Assembly (NCBI RefSeq): GCF_016613415.1
Contig: NZ_JACWCT010000061.1
Location: forward strand, 1 to 64,000
DNA length: 64,000 nt
Origin: Methylobacterium ajmalii
Lineage (GTDB): Bacteria; Pseudomonadota; Alphaproteobacteria; Rhizobiales; Beijerinckiaceae
Reading direction: 5' to 3'
Positions 21,857 to 29,732 of the stretch are shown here, piece after piece (position 1 is the first letter of the stretch; each line of letters opens with the position of its first letter). The notes beneath the pieces were generated by a model. That model was not told where the DNA came from. It saw nothing but the letters and a program-made list of their open reading frames with translations, and searched no databases. The translations under genes and the position numbers were made by a program.

Positions 21857-22381
21857 TCAGCGCAGGCGAAGGATGTCGTTGAGCTGCGAGCGGACGTAGT
21901 TCCCTCCGGCGCGGTGGCCGGCGTCGTAACCGGCAGCGTGCGCGTCAAGGGCCGCGAGTACCGCGGTCCGGCCAAGCCCGTGCGGGATCCGGAAGGCCGG
22001 CTCGTCCTCGACGCCCCGATAGACGTCGACCTTGAAGCACCCCCACGCCGGCGCCAGGGCGTAGGGCCTGCCATCCAGGCTGCCGATCTGCTCGATGTCG
22101 ACGAGACCGGCCAGACGGGCCCTGTCGTGATCCAATCGGACCTTGGCGACGCAGATCTCGTTCGCGATGTTCGCGCCACCGGCCGCACGATCGAGGAGGC
22201 AGCGTAGGAGCGCCGCGCTCTCACCGACGCGAGCGGAAGCCAGAGCGACCTCAGAAAGCTCAGGCTCAGTCGCCGGCGGGCAGGCGTCAATCAAGTCCTG
22301 CAGGAGGGCGGCGATCTCGTCGTCCGGATGATCCACGAGGCTGAACGAGACGGTGGGCGTAGTGGGGGCGCGCGCGTTCAT
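21857..22381 (-). CDS. Hypothetical island protein
   Basis: This protein of about 174 residues has an acidic N-terminal half (HPDDEIAALLQDLIDACPP) and a C-terminal part with WGCFKVDVYRG and AALDAHAAGYDAGHRAGG. ATG at 22381 is used; a TTG fifteen bases upstream is an alternative. It lies in the leftward operon between the frameshifted gene at 22517 and the small genes. No family recognised. The codon pattern looks coding. Confidence 0.6.
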   Translation of the reverse strand: MNARAPTTPTVSFSLVDHPDDEIAALLQDLIDACPPATEPELSEVALASARVGESAALLRCLLDRAAGGANIANEICVAKVRLDHDRARLAGLVDIEQIGSLDGRPYALAPAWGCFKVDVYRGVEDEPAFRIPHGLGRTAVLAALDAHAAGYDAGHRAGGNYVRSQLNDILRLR

Positions 22382-22516
22382 GGGACTAGCTTTCAAGGGG
22401 GGAGATCGCCTGGGGTCGGACCCAGCACGGCAGAGGTCGGCAGCGCCAATCGGTCCCTAATAGTAGGTACTGATGAGATGGAATTCCGGAGGCAAAGTTG
22501 CCGCACCTTGGCGGTG

Positions 22517-23232
22517 TCAGCGCCAGTTGATCCGGACCGCCTGGCGCCTGAGTGCGCGGTACTCGACTAAGAGCTCCTCGAAGCGCGCTTGGAGCTCCTC
22601 CCGCAGGCGGATCCCTTCTTCGAGAAGGGGGTGATCCGCGAACTTAGGATGCGTCACGAGGATTAGGCGCGCCGCGCCGCCGGCGCACCCTGACATCCGG
22701 AGACCCAACTGTTTCCCTGCGGCCAGGCCCTCAACCGGCTTCCCGGCTACGAAGAAGGGCCCTCGCGCCTCGGCGGCCAACCGGCGGGCGGCGATCACGG
22801 CCTCGGCGAAGTCGTCCACCAGCCGGCGCGGCCAGTCAGCGGCCGCGGCGGGGGCAGGCTTGGCCACCGCGGGAAGAAAGGGCGGCCGCGGGCGGCCTCC
22901 CCGCCGCCCTGGACTGCTTCGGGGGCCGGGGGTGCGTCCGGCAGCGGGGCTTCCGCGGAGGGAAGTGTCTTCAGCAGCGCGAGGGCCTCCACGCCCGCGG
23001 ATGCCACGCCGCCGTGGATCTTTGTATAGACCCTCACGATCTCGACCGGCATACCACGATGCTCGGCGGTGGGATCGCCCGGTTCGTGGAATGTCATGTA
23101 GCGGCCAAGGCCACAATCCGAGATGTATTTGTCTCTGAGCGATGCGCGCAGCGTCACATTGCCAGGGGCGCCGGCCACGGTGAATGCCTGCCCGCTGCGG
23201 AGAATTACTTCATCAGGTCTCGGGCTTCTCAC
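22517..23232 (-). pseudogene. Unknown island gene, frameshifted
   Basis: The N-terminal part starts with GTG at 23232, overlapping the upstream stop (GTGA), and reads RSPRPDEVILRSG, RYMTFHEPGDP and VRVYTKIHGG. The C-terminal part in a second frame reads FLPAVAKPAP, WPRRLVDDFAEAV and EGIRLREELQARFEELL and ends at 22517. The switch falls around 22868-22885, in a GC-rich stretch with runs of C and T. A restored product would be near 240 residues. Function unknown; the shift could be natural decay or an assembly error. Confidence 0.55.
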
Positions 23233-24083
23233 AGCAAGGCCTCCAGGGCGTCGGCGTCGTCCTCGGGGATCTCGGCGTGGATGCCGCGCTGGACGTCAAG
23301 CCGTGCTCTTAGCTCCCTCTCACGCAGCCTGTACGGGGCGTTCCTCAGGAAGCTCTCAAGACTATTGATCCATTCCTGGACCGCCCCTCGATCCAACCCC
23401 GCCGTGTGATGCGCCTCCCGTATCACCGGCGCGCATCCTGCGATGCGCTTGCCGAGCATCAGAGCGGGGAGGAATGAAGGACGCCTCCTCAGTTGATGCG
23501 TCCACTGTCCCGGCACCACCGCGTCGGGATCCGCCTCCAGTATCGCAGCGACCAGAGCTGTGATCCGATCGTCCGCCTTGTCGCGAGCCTTGCGATTGAG
23601 AGTTGCGTTCAACTTCGCCAGCCGTGCCTGATACATGTCCTCGACGATCTGTTGCGTCGGTGGGAGGCCACGGATCTGACGCGCAAACTTGCCGAAGCCC
23701 TTCCCATCGACGATCCAGTATGGATCGCGGTGTACGAGCCGCCATCCGCGACCTTGGGGCCCATTCGGATTCTCGACGACAAGGCCGAGCCGGACGGCAT
23801 GGTGAAGTAGCTCTCCGAGTTTCCTGGCGGCCGTAATCGGATACCGCATCATTTTCGCGGACTGCCGGACCCTCTCGAAGTGTGGAACCAAAACATCCCT
23901 GTGATCTATCCAGTCTTCCTCGTCGAATAAGTCGAGGATGTCCCGGTTCACGTAGGCATTCCAGGCTGGCCAGGTCTGAGCCCCAAAACCTCCATGCGCG
24001 AAGCCGAGATCGAACGATTGCTCGATCTCCTTCTGCTTACTCTCCTGATCGTCGTGAGTAGTGGTCCTCGGATCCTCAACCAC
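23229..24083 (-). CDS. Hypothetical island protein, possible regulator or replication factor
   Basis: This is a 284-residue soluble protein. GTG at 24083 has GGAGG eight bases upstream and lies inside the last codons of the XRE gene, so the two are coupled. The N-terminal half has PAWNAYVNRDILDLFDEEDWIDH followed by a basic winged-helix-like stretch (AARKLGELLHHAVRLGLV). The C-terminal half is helical with many Arg and Glu. No family recognised. Its place just after the regulator resembles phage early or replication genes, but that is only context. Confidence 0.6.
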   Translation of the reverse strand: MVEDPRTTTHDDQESKQKEIEQSFDLGFAHGGFGAQTWPAWNAYVNRDILDLFDEEDWIDHRDVLVPHFERVRQSAKMMRYPITAARKLGELLHHAVRLGLVVENPNGPQGRGWRLVHRDPYWIVDGKGFGKFARQIRGLPPTQQIVEDMYQARLAKLNATLNRKARDKADDRITALVAAILEADPDAVVPGQWTHQLRRRPSFLPALMLGKRIAGCAPVIREAHHTAGLDRGAVQEWINSLESFLRNAPYRLRERELRARLDVQRGIHAEIPEDDADALEALL

Positions 24084-24300
24084 AGGCGCGATCCTCCAGC
24101 ACGAGGGCCTTCCGCACGCCCACCGCGGCCAGCAAGGTCCGGGACGGCGCCTTCCGACCGCCGAGCACTTGACCGAGGTCAGACGCGTTGACACCCGCCG
24201 CCGCCGCGAACGCGCGCTGCGTGCCAGCGGCGGCCACGCGCTCTCGCAGCAGCGCCACAGCGTCCTCCTCCGTGACGAAGCGCGGCGTGGCCGCGCGCAT
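24076..24300 (-). CDS. Small XRE-type HTH regulator
   Basis: This 74-residue protein has a helix-turn-helix of Cro/CI style (TQRAFAAAAGVNASDLGQVLGG). The ATG at 24300 has GGAGGAG eight bases upstream, which favours it over in-frame starts further up. It is the first gene of the leftward operon and faces the divergent rightward gene across a region with two palindromes, so it probably represses one or both promoters. Confidence 0.8.
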   Translation of the reverse strand: MRAATPRFVTEEDAVALLRERVAAAGTQRAFAAAAGVNASDLGQVLGGRKAPSRTLLAAVGVRKALVLEDRACG

Positions 24301-24426
24301 AGGCAGAACTCCTCCGCTCATCGGATCCCCATTCGTTGGCTGTTGAGGCCATAGATTACCCTTGAAGTCCGCATTTGCAAGTGCTCGGATACGCACATAC
24401 GCAGAATGCCGAAGGCATCCGAAACG

Positions 24427-24443
24427 TTACAGATTTTCTGTAA
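24427..24443. promoter_or_regulatory. Palindrome TTACAG-N5-CTGTAA, candidate operator
   Basis: A 17-bp perfect palindrome with a five-base spacer lies in the divergent region between the XRE gene and the rightward gene. Its size and placement fit the binding site of a small Cro/CI-type regulator. Confidence 0.6.
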
Positions 24444-24473
24444 AGTTTTGACGGCTGGTTATCGGTGACGACA

Positions 24474-24488
24474 ACTGTTTGTAACAGT
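24474..24488. promoter_or_regulatory. Palindrome ACTGTT-N3-AACAGT, candidate operator
   Basis: A second palindrome (15 bp) sits 30 bp from the first one. It shares the ACAG/CTGT half-site core. Two neighbouring operators of similar sequence are the usual phage switch layout. Confidence 0.55.
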
Positions 24489-24548
24489 GGCAACACCCGC
24501 GCTCTGCGAAACCGACACCCTGAAATCCCTGGGCGCTGAAGCCGCCCT

Positions 24549-25397
24549 GTGAGCAAGTTTTACGAGACCCCGCCGCTTTCCCTGGGCCTGACGTGGACCG
24601 GCCATGGCCTCGGGCGCCGCTACGGGCATCAAATGAACCTGTGGACAGCCGAGGGAGACGCGAGCGCGTTCTCCGCCGCCAGGAAGCGCGCCAAGCCCGA
24701 GCTGGAGGCCTGCGGCTATTCGTGGACCCGCCTGGCCGATCAGCGCCTAGTCCCATGCTTCTGGCAGCTCCCCGAGCCCGCCTCCGCCGAGCCGGCGCGC
24801 CAGGCCGTCGAGGCCGCGCTCGCCGCGGTGGCAGCCGAGAGCGCCGAGCGGGCCCGGCGCGAGGCAGAGCGCGTCGCCGCAGAGGTCGCAAGATGCGCCG
24901 CGCGCGCGATACCGATTCGCCGGGATCTCGCGGCGATCGTGGGATCTCGTGCATGGCAGCTGCGGCGGCAGCTCTCCGAGGCGGAGGCGCTCCTCGCGAG
25001 CGACGCCTGGCGCGAGTGGGACTGCGAGCGCGCCTCCAACCTCGTCACGACCGCAGTGGGCAACTCGACCCGCGCGGTCTCCCGCCTGGGCGCGCTGGCG
25101 CTCCCTCACTGGTACGAGCGCGCCGCTGATCCCGTGGTCCAGGCGGCGGCTCTCCAGGCCTGCCGGCACCTATCCGCCCTCGATCTGGACTGGGCGTCGG
25201 ACCGCAATAGCTCCGGGTGGAGCCAGGCTACGTGCTGGTCGGGCCACGCCCTGTCCGAGCGAGCTTCGCTCGATCAGGGGGCGGCCGCGCACGCCCTCGC
25301 GATCCTACACGTGCATAGAAAACAGCTGACCGATTCGCAGCGTCTCGCGCTCTTTGAGGAGCCCGAATGGACCCCCGAACCGGCCCTCGCTCTCTAG
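24549..25397 (+). CDS. Hypothetical rightward island protein
   Basis: This protein of about 282 residues starts at GTG 24549, first of the rightward set. The N-terminus has a short aromatic segment (LSLGLTWTGHGLGRRYGHQMN). The middle (about residues 75-120) is an alanine/arginine/glutamate-rich helix likely to form a coiled coil. The C-terminal third is helical (ALHVHRKQLTDSQRLALFEE-like). I do not recognise it. Placement opposite the XRE operon suggests an early gene of the element. Confidence 0.55.
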   Translation: MSKFYETPPLSLGLTWTGHGLGRRYGHQMNLWTAEGDASAFSAARKRAKPELEACGYSWTRLADQRLVPCFWQLPEPASAEPARQAVEAALAAVAAESAERARREAERVAAEVARCAARAIPIRRDLAAIVGSRAWQLRRQLSEAEALLASDAWREWDCERASNLVTTAVGNSTRAVSRLGALALPHWYERAADPVVQAAALQACRHLSALDLDWASDRNSSGWSQATCWSGHALSERASLDQGAAAHALAILHVHRKQLTDSQRLALFEEPEWTPEPALAL

Positions 25398-25484
25398 GCG
25401 AAGTTGAGGTTTGCAAAGTCTAAGAGTTTGCTTGTGAAGAGGCCGGGATGGAACCGGCTTCCATTAACTAACGGGGGCGGACAG

Positions 25485-25979
25485 ATGAAGTCGGCATTTG
25501 CGATCTTGGCGAGGATCATCGGCATGGGAGCCCGCCCGACTGCGGCGACGGTGGCCGTCGTCCAGGCAGCGCCGAGCCCAAGGCCGGCGCCGATCAAGGC
25601 GGCTGTGCCGTGCCCTCTCGCCGAGCTCGTCGCCGAGCACGCGCGCAAGGTCATCTTTTATCACGAGGACCGAAGCAAGATCAGCCCGCTGCCGCCAGTG
25701 CTGAAGAACTGGATCGACAGCCTCTCAACGCAGCAGCTGCTGGACGTAATCGGATCGAACAGCCAGGCTCTTCAGAAGCATATCGACGCCGGTCTTGCGG
25801 GCTCAACGTCTCTTGGCCCCTTCAGGCTGCCCGCCGTGCCGCCTCTGCCGCAGCGCGACGGGCGTGGCGCCGGCGCCAGCGGCAAGGGCGGCAAGGGGGG
25901 CGGGCCGTCCCGTGTGAGCGAGCTCGCACAGATCCTGGAAGACGCCGGCTACGCGATGAGCCACCGCCCCCGCTTCTGA
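25485..25979 (+). CDS. Hypothetical protein with PLPxxLxxW domain
   Basis: This 164-residue protein has a hydrophobic, possibly exported or membrane-associated N-terminus (KSAFAILARIIGMG). The central domain contains PLPPVLKNWIDSL and QKHIDAG, and a Gly/Lys-rich linker leads to a C-terminal SELAQILEDAGY segment. The central domain resembles one in the next gene. ATG at 25485 follows a G-rich ribosome site. Function unknown. Confidence 0.6.
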   Translation: MKSAFAILARIIGMGARPTAATVAVVQAAPSPRPAPIKAAVPCPLAELVAEHARKVIFYHEDRSKISPLPPVLKNWIDSLSTQQLLDVIGSNSQALQKHIDAGLAGSTSLGPFRLPAVPPLPQRDGRGAGASGKGGKGGGPSRVSELAQILEDAGYAMSHRPRF

Positions 25980-26010
25980 GTATCAACCCCAAAGAATACG
26001 GAGATCATCG

Positions 26011-26823
26011 ATGGACAAGATCGCTGAAAGGATGAAGGCGGCTCGGGCGCTCATGGCGCTTCTGATGGCAATCGCGAAGATGATCATGAAGGCTATCCGC
26101 CGCCTGTTCGGCATTGTCGACGAGGGAGCCGACTTGATCTCGGCTGACATCCGCGCGGCGTGGAAGGGGTTCCGCACGGTGGACGAGGGCGTCGGCCGCG
26201 GCCTGGACGCGACGATCGGCAAGCCAAGGCTGGCACTCGCCCGGACCGCCGGCGGGGCGGCGGTCGGCGCGGCCGGCTTCGTCGGCCGGGTCCTCTGTGG
26301 CCTCCTTCCGCAGCGGCCTGCGAGCCCGTCGCAGCTGGCCGCCCAGGTCGCAGCGGCCGACACCGCCCGCACGCAGTCCTCGGCCCCGGCCTACTCGGTC
26401 GCCGCGCCCAGTGTCACCCTCGCTGACCTGCCGGTGCATCGCCTCCTGCAGAAGCACGCCGGGACGTGTGCCGACCTGTCGGGCAAGAAGCTCGCTGCCC
26501 TGCGCGAGAAGGCCCCGTTGCCGGCGCATCTAGCTGGCTGGCTTGAGACGCTGGACGTCCACCAGCAGGTGCGCCTGGTGACGGCCTCGCCCGAGCAGGT
26601 CGAGCGCCACCTCGCGGCCCGCACGGACGCCGACCTCATCCCGGGTGTCCCCCGGTGCCCTCGGTCGACCGATCACCAGGCTCGCTTGCGGCAGGCCCTG
26701 GCCTCGATGCGGGTGCAGCCCGCCGCCGCCGCCGCGCTGCCCCGCGCCGTCGAAGAGACCCCGGGACCTGGGCGCCACTGCGCCGGGCTGGAGGACGTGG
26801 ATCTCGGCGCCTACGCCCGCTGA
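26011..26823 (+). CDS. Hypothetical protein with amphipathic N-terminus and PLPxxLxxW domain
   Basis: This is a 270-residue protein. The first 35 residues form a strongly basic amphipathic helix (MKAARALMALLMAIAKMIMK), and a glycine-rich hydrophobic segment near residues 79-97 could insert in a membrane. The second half carries a domain (PLPAHLAGWLETL, VERHLAA) similar to that of the upstream neighbour. It begins 31 bp after that neighbour and a strong terminator follows it. Function unknown; paralogous pairing with the neighbour is the best clue. Confidence 0.6.
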   Translation: MDKIAERMKAARALMALLMAIAKMIMKAIRRLFGIVDEGADLISADIRAAWKGFRTVDEGVGRGLDATIGKPRLALARTAGGAAVGAAGFVGRVLCGLLPQRPASPSQLAAQVAAADTARTQSSAPAYSVAAPSVTLADLPVHRLLQKHAGTCADLSGKKLAALREKAPLPAHLAGWLETLDVHQQVRLVTASPEQVERHLAARTDADLIPGVPRCPRSTDHQARLRQALASMRVQPAAAAALPRAVEETPGPGRHCAGLEDVDLGAYAR

Positions 26824-26845
26824 GCCGGGCAGCAATCCAAACGAG

Positions 26846-26877
26846 AAGGGCCCGCCGGCATCCCCCGGCGGGCCCTT
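26846..26877. terminator. Rho-independent terminator, 13-bp GC stem
   Basis: Perfect 13-base arms (26846-26858 and 26865-26877) form AAGGGCCCGCCGG with its complement around a six-base loop, followed by TTT. It lies between the rightward gene and the convergent leftward gene and may serve both. Confidence 0.85.
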
Positions 26878-26900
26878 TGATTTGTGGAGACACCCTACGC

Positions 26901-27215
26901 TCAGATCAGCCCGTTGCGCTCCGCGTAGGAAACGATCGTCGCTTCCATCTGAGCTGCGTGAGCCCGGGCCGCGGCCAGATCTCGGCGCAAGCGGGCGTTC
27001 TCCGCGTCCAATGCGGCCGCGGCGTCGACAGCCTCCGCTTCGATCGCCCGGCTCTCCTCCAAGCGGATCTGGAGATCCGCGACCGCGCAGATCCCGTCCC
27101 GACGGCGGCGGGCCTCGGCTTCCCGATAGGAGGCGATCGACAGCTGGAGGGCCGAGAACACGGTGGCCCCGCGCATGGCGACGTTGGAGGCCAAGTGGGC
27201 TGCGGGGTTCGACAT
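26901..27215 (-). CDS. Small coiled-coil hypothetical protein
   Basis: This 104-residue protein starts at ATG 27215 with GGAGG upstream. From about residue 30 it is a continuous charged helix (SYREAEARRRRDG, DLQIRLEESRAIEAEAV, ENARLRRDLAAARAHA), predicted coiled coil. It could be a small structural or chaperone-like protein of the element. No family recognised. Confidence 0.65.
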   Translation of the reverse strand: MSNPAAHLASNVAMRGATVFSALQLSIASYREAEARRRRDGICAVADLQIRLEESRAIEAEAVDAAAALDAENARLRRDLAAARAHAAQMEATIVSYAERNGLI

Positions 27216-27563
27216 GGGGGCCTCCGGGGTGGCGTGGTGTGCCTCCAAGATGTGCCTGGCCGGCGTCCCGCCGCAAGAATCTCGGCAGCTTTTCCACAAT
27301 CGACGGTTAAATCTCCCCTGGCCCCTTGTGCCTTGCCCGCTGCACTCATCCCGAGTGCACATCAACTCCACCTGCACTCCACATCACTCCACCGACCATC
27401 CCAGCGCCTTCACGCCACCCCTCGATACAAGCATCCCATCACGGCTGAACTTTCAGCCTCGCGCTCTTGCTCCCCCCGTTACTCCTAGGCTTTGAAACGC
27501 GAAACTCGAACTCAGCCTCACGCCGGGGTTGGTGGTTGCAGGGTCGAGGCCGAGGCTCGCGCC
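27216..27563. other. Gene-free stretch within the island
   Basis: About 350 bp hold no convincing gene. The bases 27330-27480 are C-rich and G-poor (many CACTCC/CATC repeats), unlike the flanks. No promoter or repeat was identified. Confidence 0.5.
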
Positions 27564-28137
27564 ATGCTCAAGATCGACGTCACCATCGACCGCGCTGCCT
27601 TCAAACGCGATGCCGATTCGTACGTGGAGGGGCCCTTCACGGACGGCACGATCGGCGTCCTCAACGGGGCAGCCGAGGCCGGGCAGCGGGCCCTCGTGCA
27701 GTCGATGCCCGGGGTGTTCGACGAGCCCACGCCCTTCGCCCTGGACAGCGTCCGCGTCTACAAGGCCACCCGCCGCACGGACGAGGGGACGCCCTCGGCG
27801 CTCGTGTTCGTCACGGACGAGGCGGCCGCGTTCCTCGACGTGGAGATCACGGGCGGCGTCCGGCGCGCCGGGGACGCCGCACGACGCGCCTCGGGCCCCT
27901 CGTGCCGGGCCCGCGGCCCCCCGCGATCGCTTCGGCAGCCTGCCGCGGGGCTTCGTCGCCTCCGCCCTGCAGGAGCCCGACGTCGCGTGGGTGACGCTCA
28001 AGCCCGGGCAGCCGCCCGCGCTCGTGCGCAGGGCCCCGGGATGGCGCCTGGAAGTCCTCGCCTTAATCATCGAGGAGACGCACTACGAGGCAAGGTGGGA
28101 TTTCTACGGGGTCCTGACCCGGGCGGTGGCCGCGTAG
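27564..28137 (+). pseudogene. Phage structural-type gene with two frameshifts
   Basis: The protein begins MLKIDVTIDRAAFKRDADSYV and runs through VFDEPTPFALDSVRVYKATRR to DVEITGGVRRAGDA. It then needs a switch to a second frame reading TTRLGPLVPG near 27880. Near 27905 it needs another switch to a third frame reading PRDRFGSLPRGFVAS, DVAWVTLKPGQ and YEARWDFYGV, ending at 28137. The pattern matches a phage head/tail-associated protein I recall from prophages in rhizobia. Each switch fits a one-base deletion. It is probably inactive. Confidence 0.6.
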
Positions 28138-28196
28138 GTGGGCAAAGCCTGGTCCATGCAGGTGTTCGACACGTGACGTACATCACGTACGGCCCC

Positions 28197-28457
28197 TCAG
28201 ACGAGGAACAGGAGCACCGCGCTCCTGAACCCCGCGAGGTCCGGGTTCGTGCGGATCGGTGCGGAGCCATTGAACTGGCTCGACCAGACGACCGCGTTGG
28301 TCCACGTCCGCCCACCGTCGAACGAGATCGGAACGCCGCCGCGGACCTGATAGGCCAAGCCGCCGATGTCGCCCGACGACAGCAGGGCCCCGAGGTGCGG
28401 GATCCCGAAAAGCGCCGCCGACCGGCCTGCCGAGTTGTCGCCATGCGTGGACAGCTT
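28197..28457 (-). pseudogene. C-terminal fragment, possibly phage tail protein
   Basis: A well-formed C-terminal 86-residue segment reads HGDNSAGRSAALFGIPHLG, GGLAYQVRGGVPISFDGGR and WSSQFNGSAPIRTNPD, then stops. Upstream in the same frame the sequence loses coding character, so the N-terminal part is gone or frame-shifted. The SFDGGRTW segment looks like a beta-rich fibre or tail domain. Assignment is tentative. Confidence 0.4.
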
Positions 28458-28856
28458 CTCCGAGTGCTCGCGAACTCCGTCGCGCAAGGCTTTCCGTCGT
28501 GCAGGGCCTGCAGGCTGCCGATGTTGTCGACGCACAAGGTCGAAACTTAAGCAGCTTGACCGTGCGGACGGTTGCTTCCGATCCCCTTGAACGTCATTTG
28601 CCCGTGCTTCCAATCCACGCTGCTGACCCAAAGCGGTCCCGCGCGCGCTGTGTCAGGAATGTCTGCTTACGGGGGAATTTCTGACATTTGATTTCCCGAC
28701 ACGCTATCCTAACAAGAGTCAGCTTGTCGGGCTCTCGGATTGACCGCATTGGCCGTCCTCGTTCGGCGTTGTGAGGGAAACGGTCGTTTTGTTGACATCG
28801 GATGCTCTGGCGAGCACGAGCTCGCCAGGAGCAGATCTCTATTTGGCAGAGAAGAT
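28458..28856. other. Non-coding stretch with a short inverted repeat
   Basis: About 400 bp without a supportable gene lie at the right border of the phage-like island. Arms TGTCAGGAAT (28651-28660) and ATTTCTGACA (28677-28686) match at nine of ten positions around a 16-base loop. This could be a terminator or an element end. Composition shifts here from island to the SDR/LysR pair. Confidence 0.5.
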
Positions 28857-29603
28857 TTAGAACTGGGACAAGCCGCCGTCGACCACGATCTCTATGCCAG
28901 TCACGTAGGAGCTGTCTTCACTGGCGAGGAACAGAGCGGCCCGCGCCACTTCGTCTGCTTCACCGAAGCGCTGTAGCGGCACCTGCCCCTCGACCCCTTC
29001 GGCGAAGGCCTTCAGCTCCTGCTCACTCAAGCCCATCTTGCTGGCAAAGGGCGTGCTGATCGGGCCGGGGCTGACGGCGTTGATCCGGATGCCGCGCGGC
29101 GCCAGCTCGGCGCCGAGCGTGCGAGCCAGCGAGCGCACCGCTGCTTTGGTGGCGGACAGGATCGACAGGCCCGGTGTGCCCTTCGTGTTCAGGAAGGAGG
29201 TGGTCAGCACGATGCTGCCGCCTCTGGCGATCAGCGGCACCGCCTTCTGGATGGTGAGGAACAGGCCCTTGAAGTTGACCTCGAATTGTTCATCGAGATC
29301 GGCTTCCGTGACCGCCTCCAGGGGAGCGGCTCGGCCCAGGCCCGCATTGGCGAACAGCACGTCGACGCGGCCGTAGCGATCCTGCACCGCCTCGATCACA
29401 CGATCGATCTCGCCAGGACGGCGCAGGTTGGCAGCCATGGCGAGGCCGTCCTCCCCCAGCTGCGTCTCGACCTGCTTCAATCGCTCCCGATCGGTTCCGA
29501 TCACGACGACCTTGGCTCCCTCGCGCCGAAACAGCGTGACCGCGGCAAGACCAATGCCGGATGTACCGCCCGTAACGAGGGCGATCTTGTTGTTGAGCTT
29601 CAT
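28857..29603 (-). CDS. Short-chain dehydrogenase/reductase
   Basis: This is a 248-residue SDR-family oxidoreductase with the NAD(P) motif TGGTSGIGLA, ANAGLG and the C-terminal INAVSPGPI block. At the catalytic YxxxK position it reads LSATK, so the usual Tyr is Leu; the Lys is kept. A GGAG ribosome site precedes ATG 29603. It is divergent from a LysR gene 130 bp away, a typical regulator-target pair. Substrate unknown. Confidence 0.88.
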   Translation of the reverse strand: MKLNNKIALVTGGTSGIGLAAVTLFRREGAKVVVIGTDRERLKQVETQLGEDGLAMAANLRRPGEIDRVIEAVQDRYGRVDVLFANAGLGRAAPLEAVTEADLDEQFEVNFKGLFLTIQKAVPLIARGGSIVLTTSFLNTKGTPGLSILSATKAAVRSLARTLGAELAPRGIRINAVSPGPISTPFASKMGLSEQELKAFAEGVEGQVPLQRFGEADEVARAALFLASEDSSYVTGIEIVVDGGLSQF

Positions 29604-29732
29604 GGGTCTTCTCCTGACTTTCGAAAACTCGGGAAAGTCGGAGCGCGCGATCCGTGAGGGCGACTATGGAGGCGGCAGCGGGGCGCCACAAACGGGATGA
29701 TCTCGTCCGCCGATATAGATAATGTTTAGCGC

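Noticed and set aside
21535-22290. A 251-residue minus-strand frame in the island
   Set aside because: Most of it is a Ser/Arg/Pro-rich shadow of the gene at 21857; only its last 15 codons belong to the real amber-interrupted gene.
19191-28700. CRISPR array or known defence genes in the island
   Set aside because: No regularly spaced repeats and no recognisable nuclease, helicase or restriction motifs were seen.
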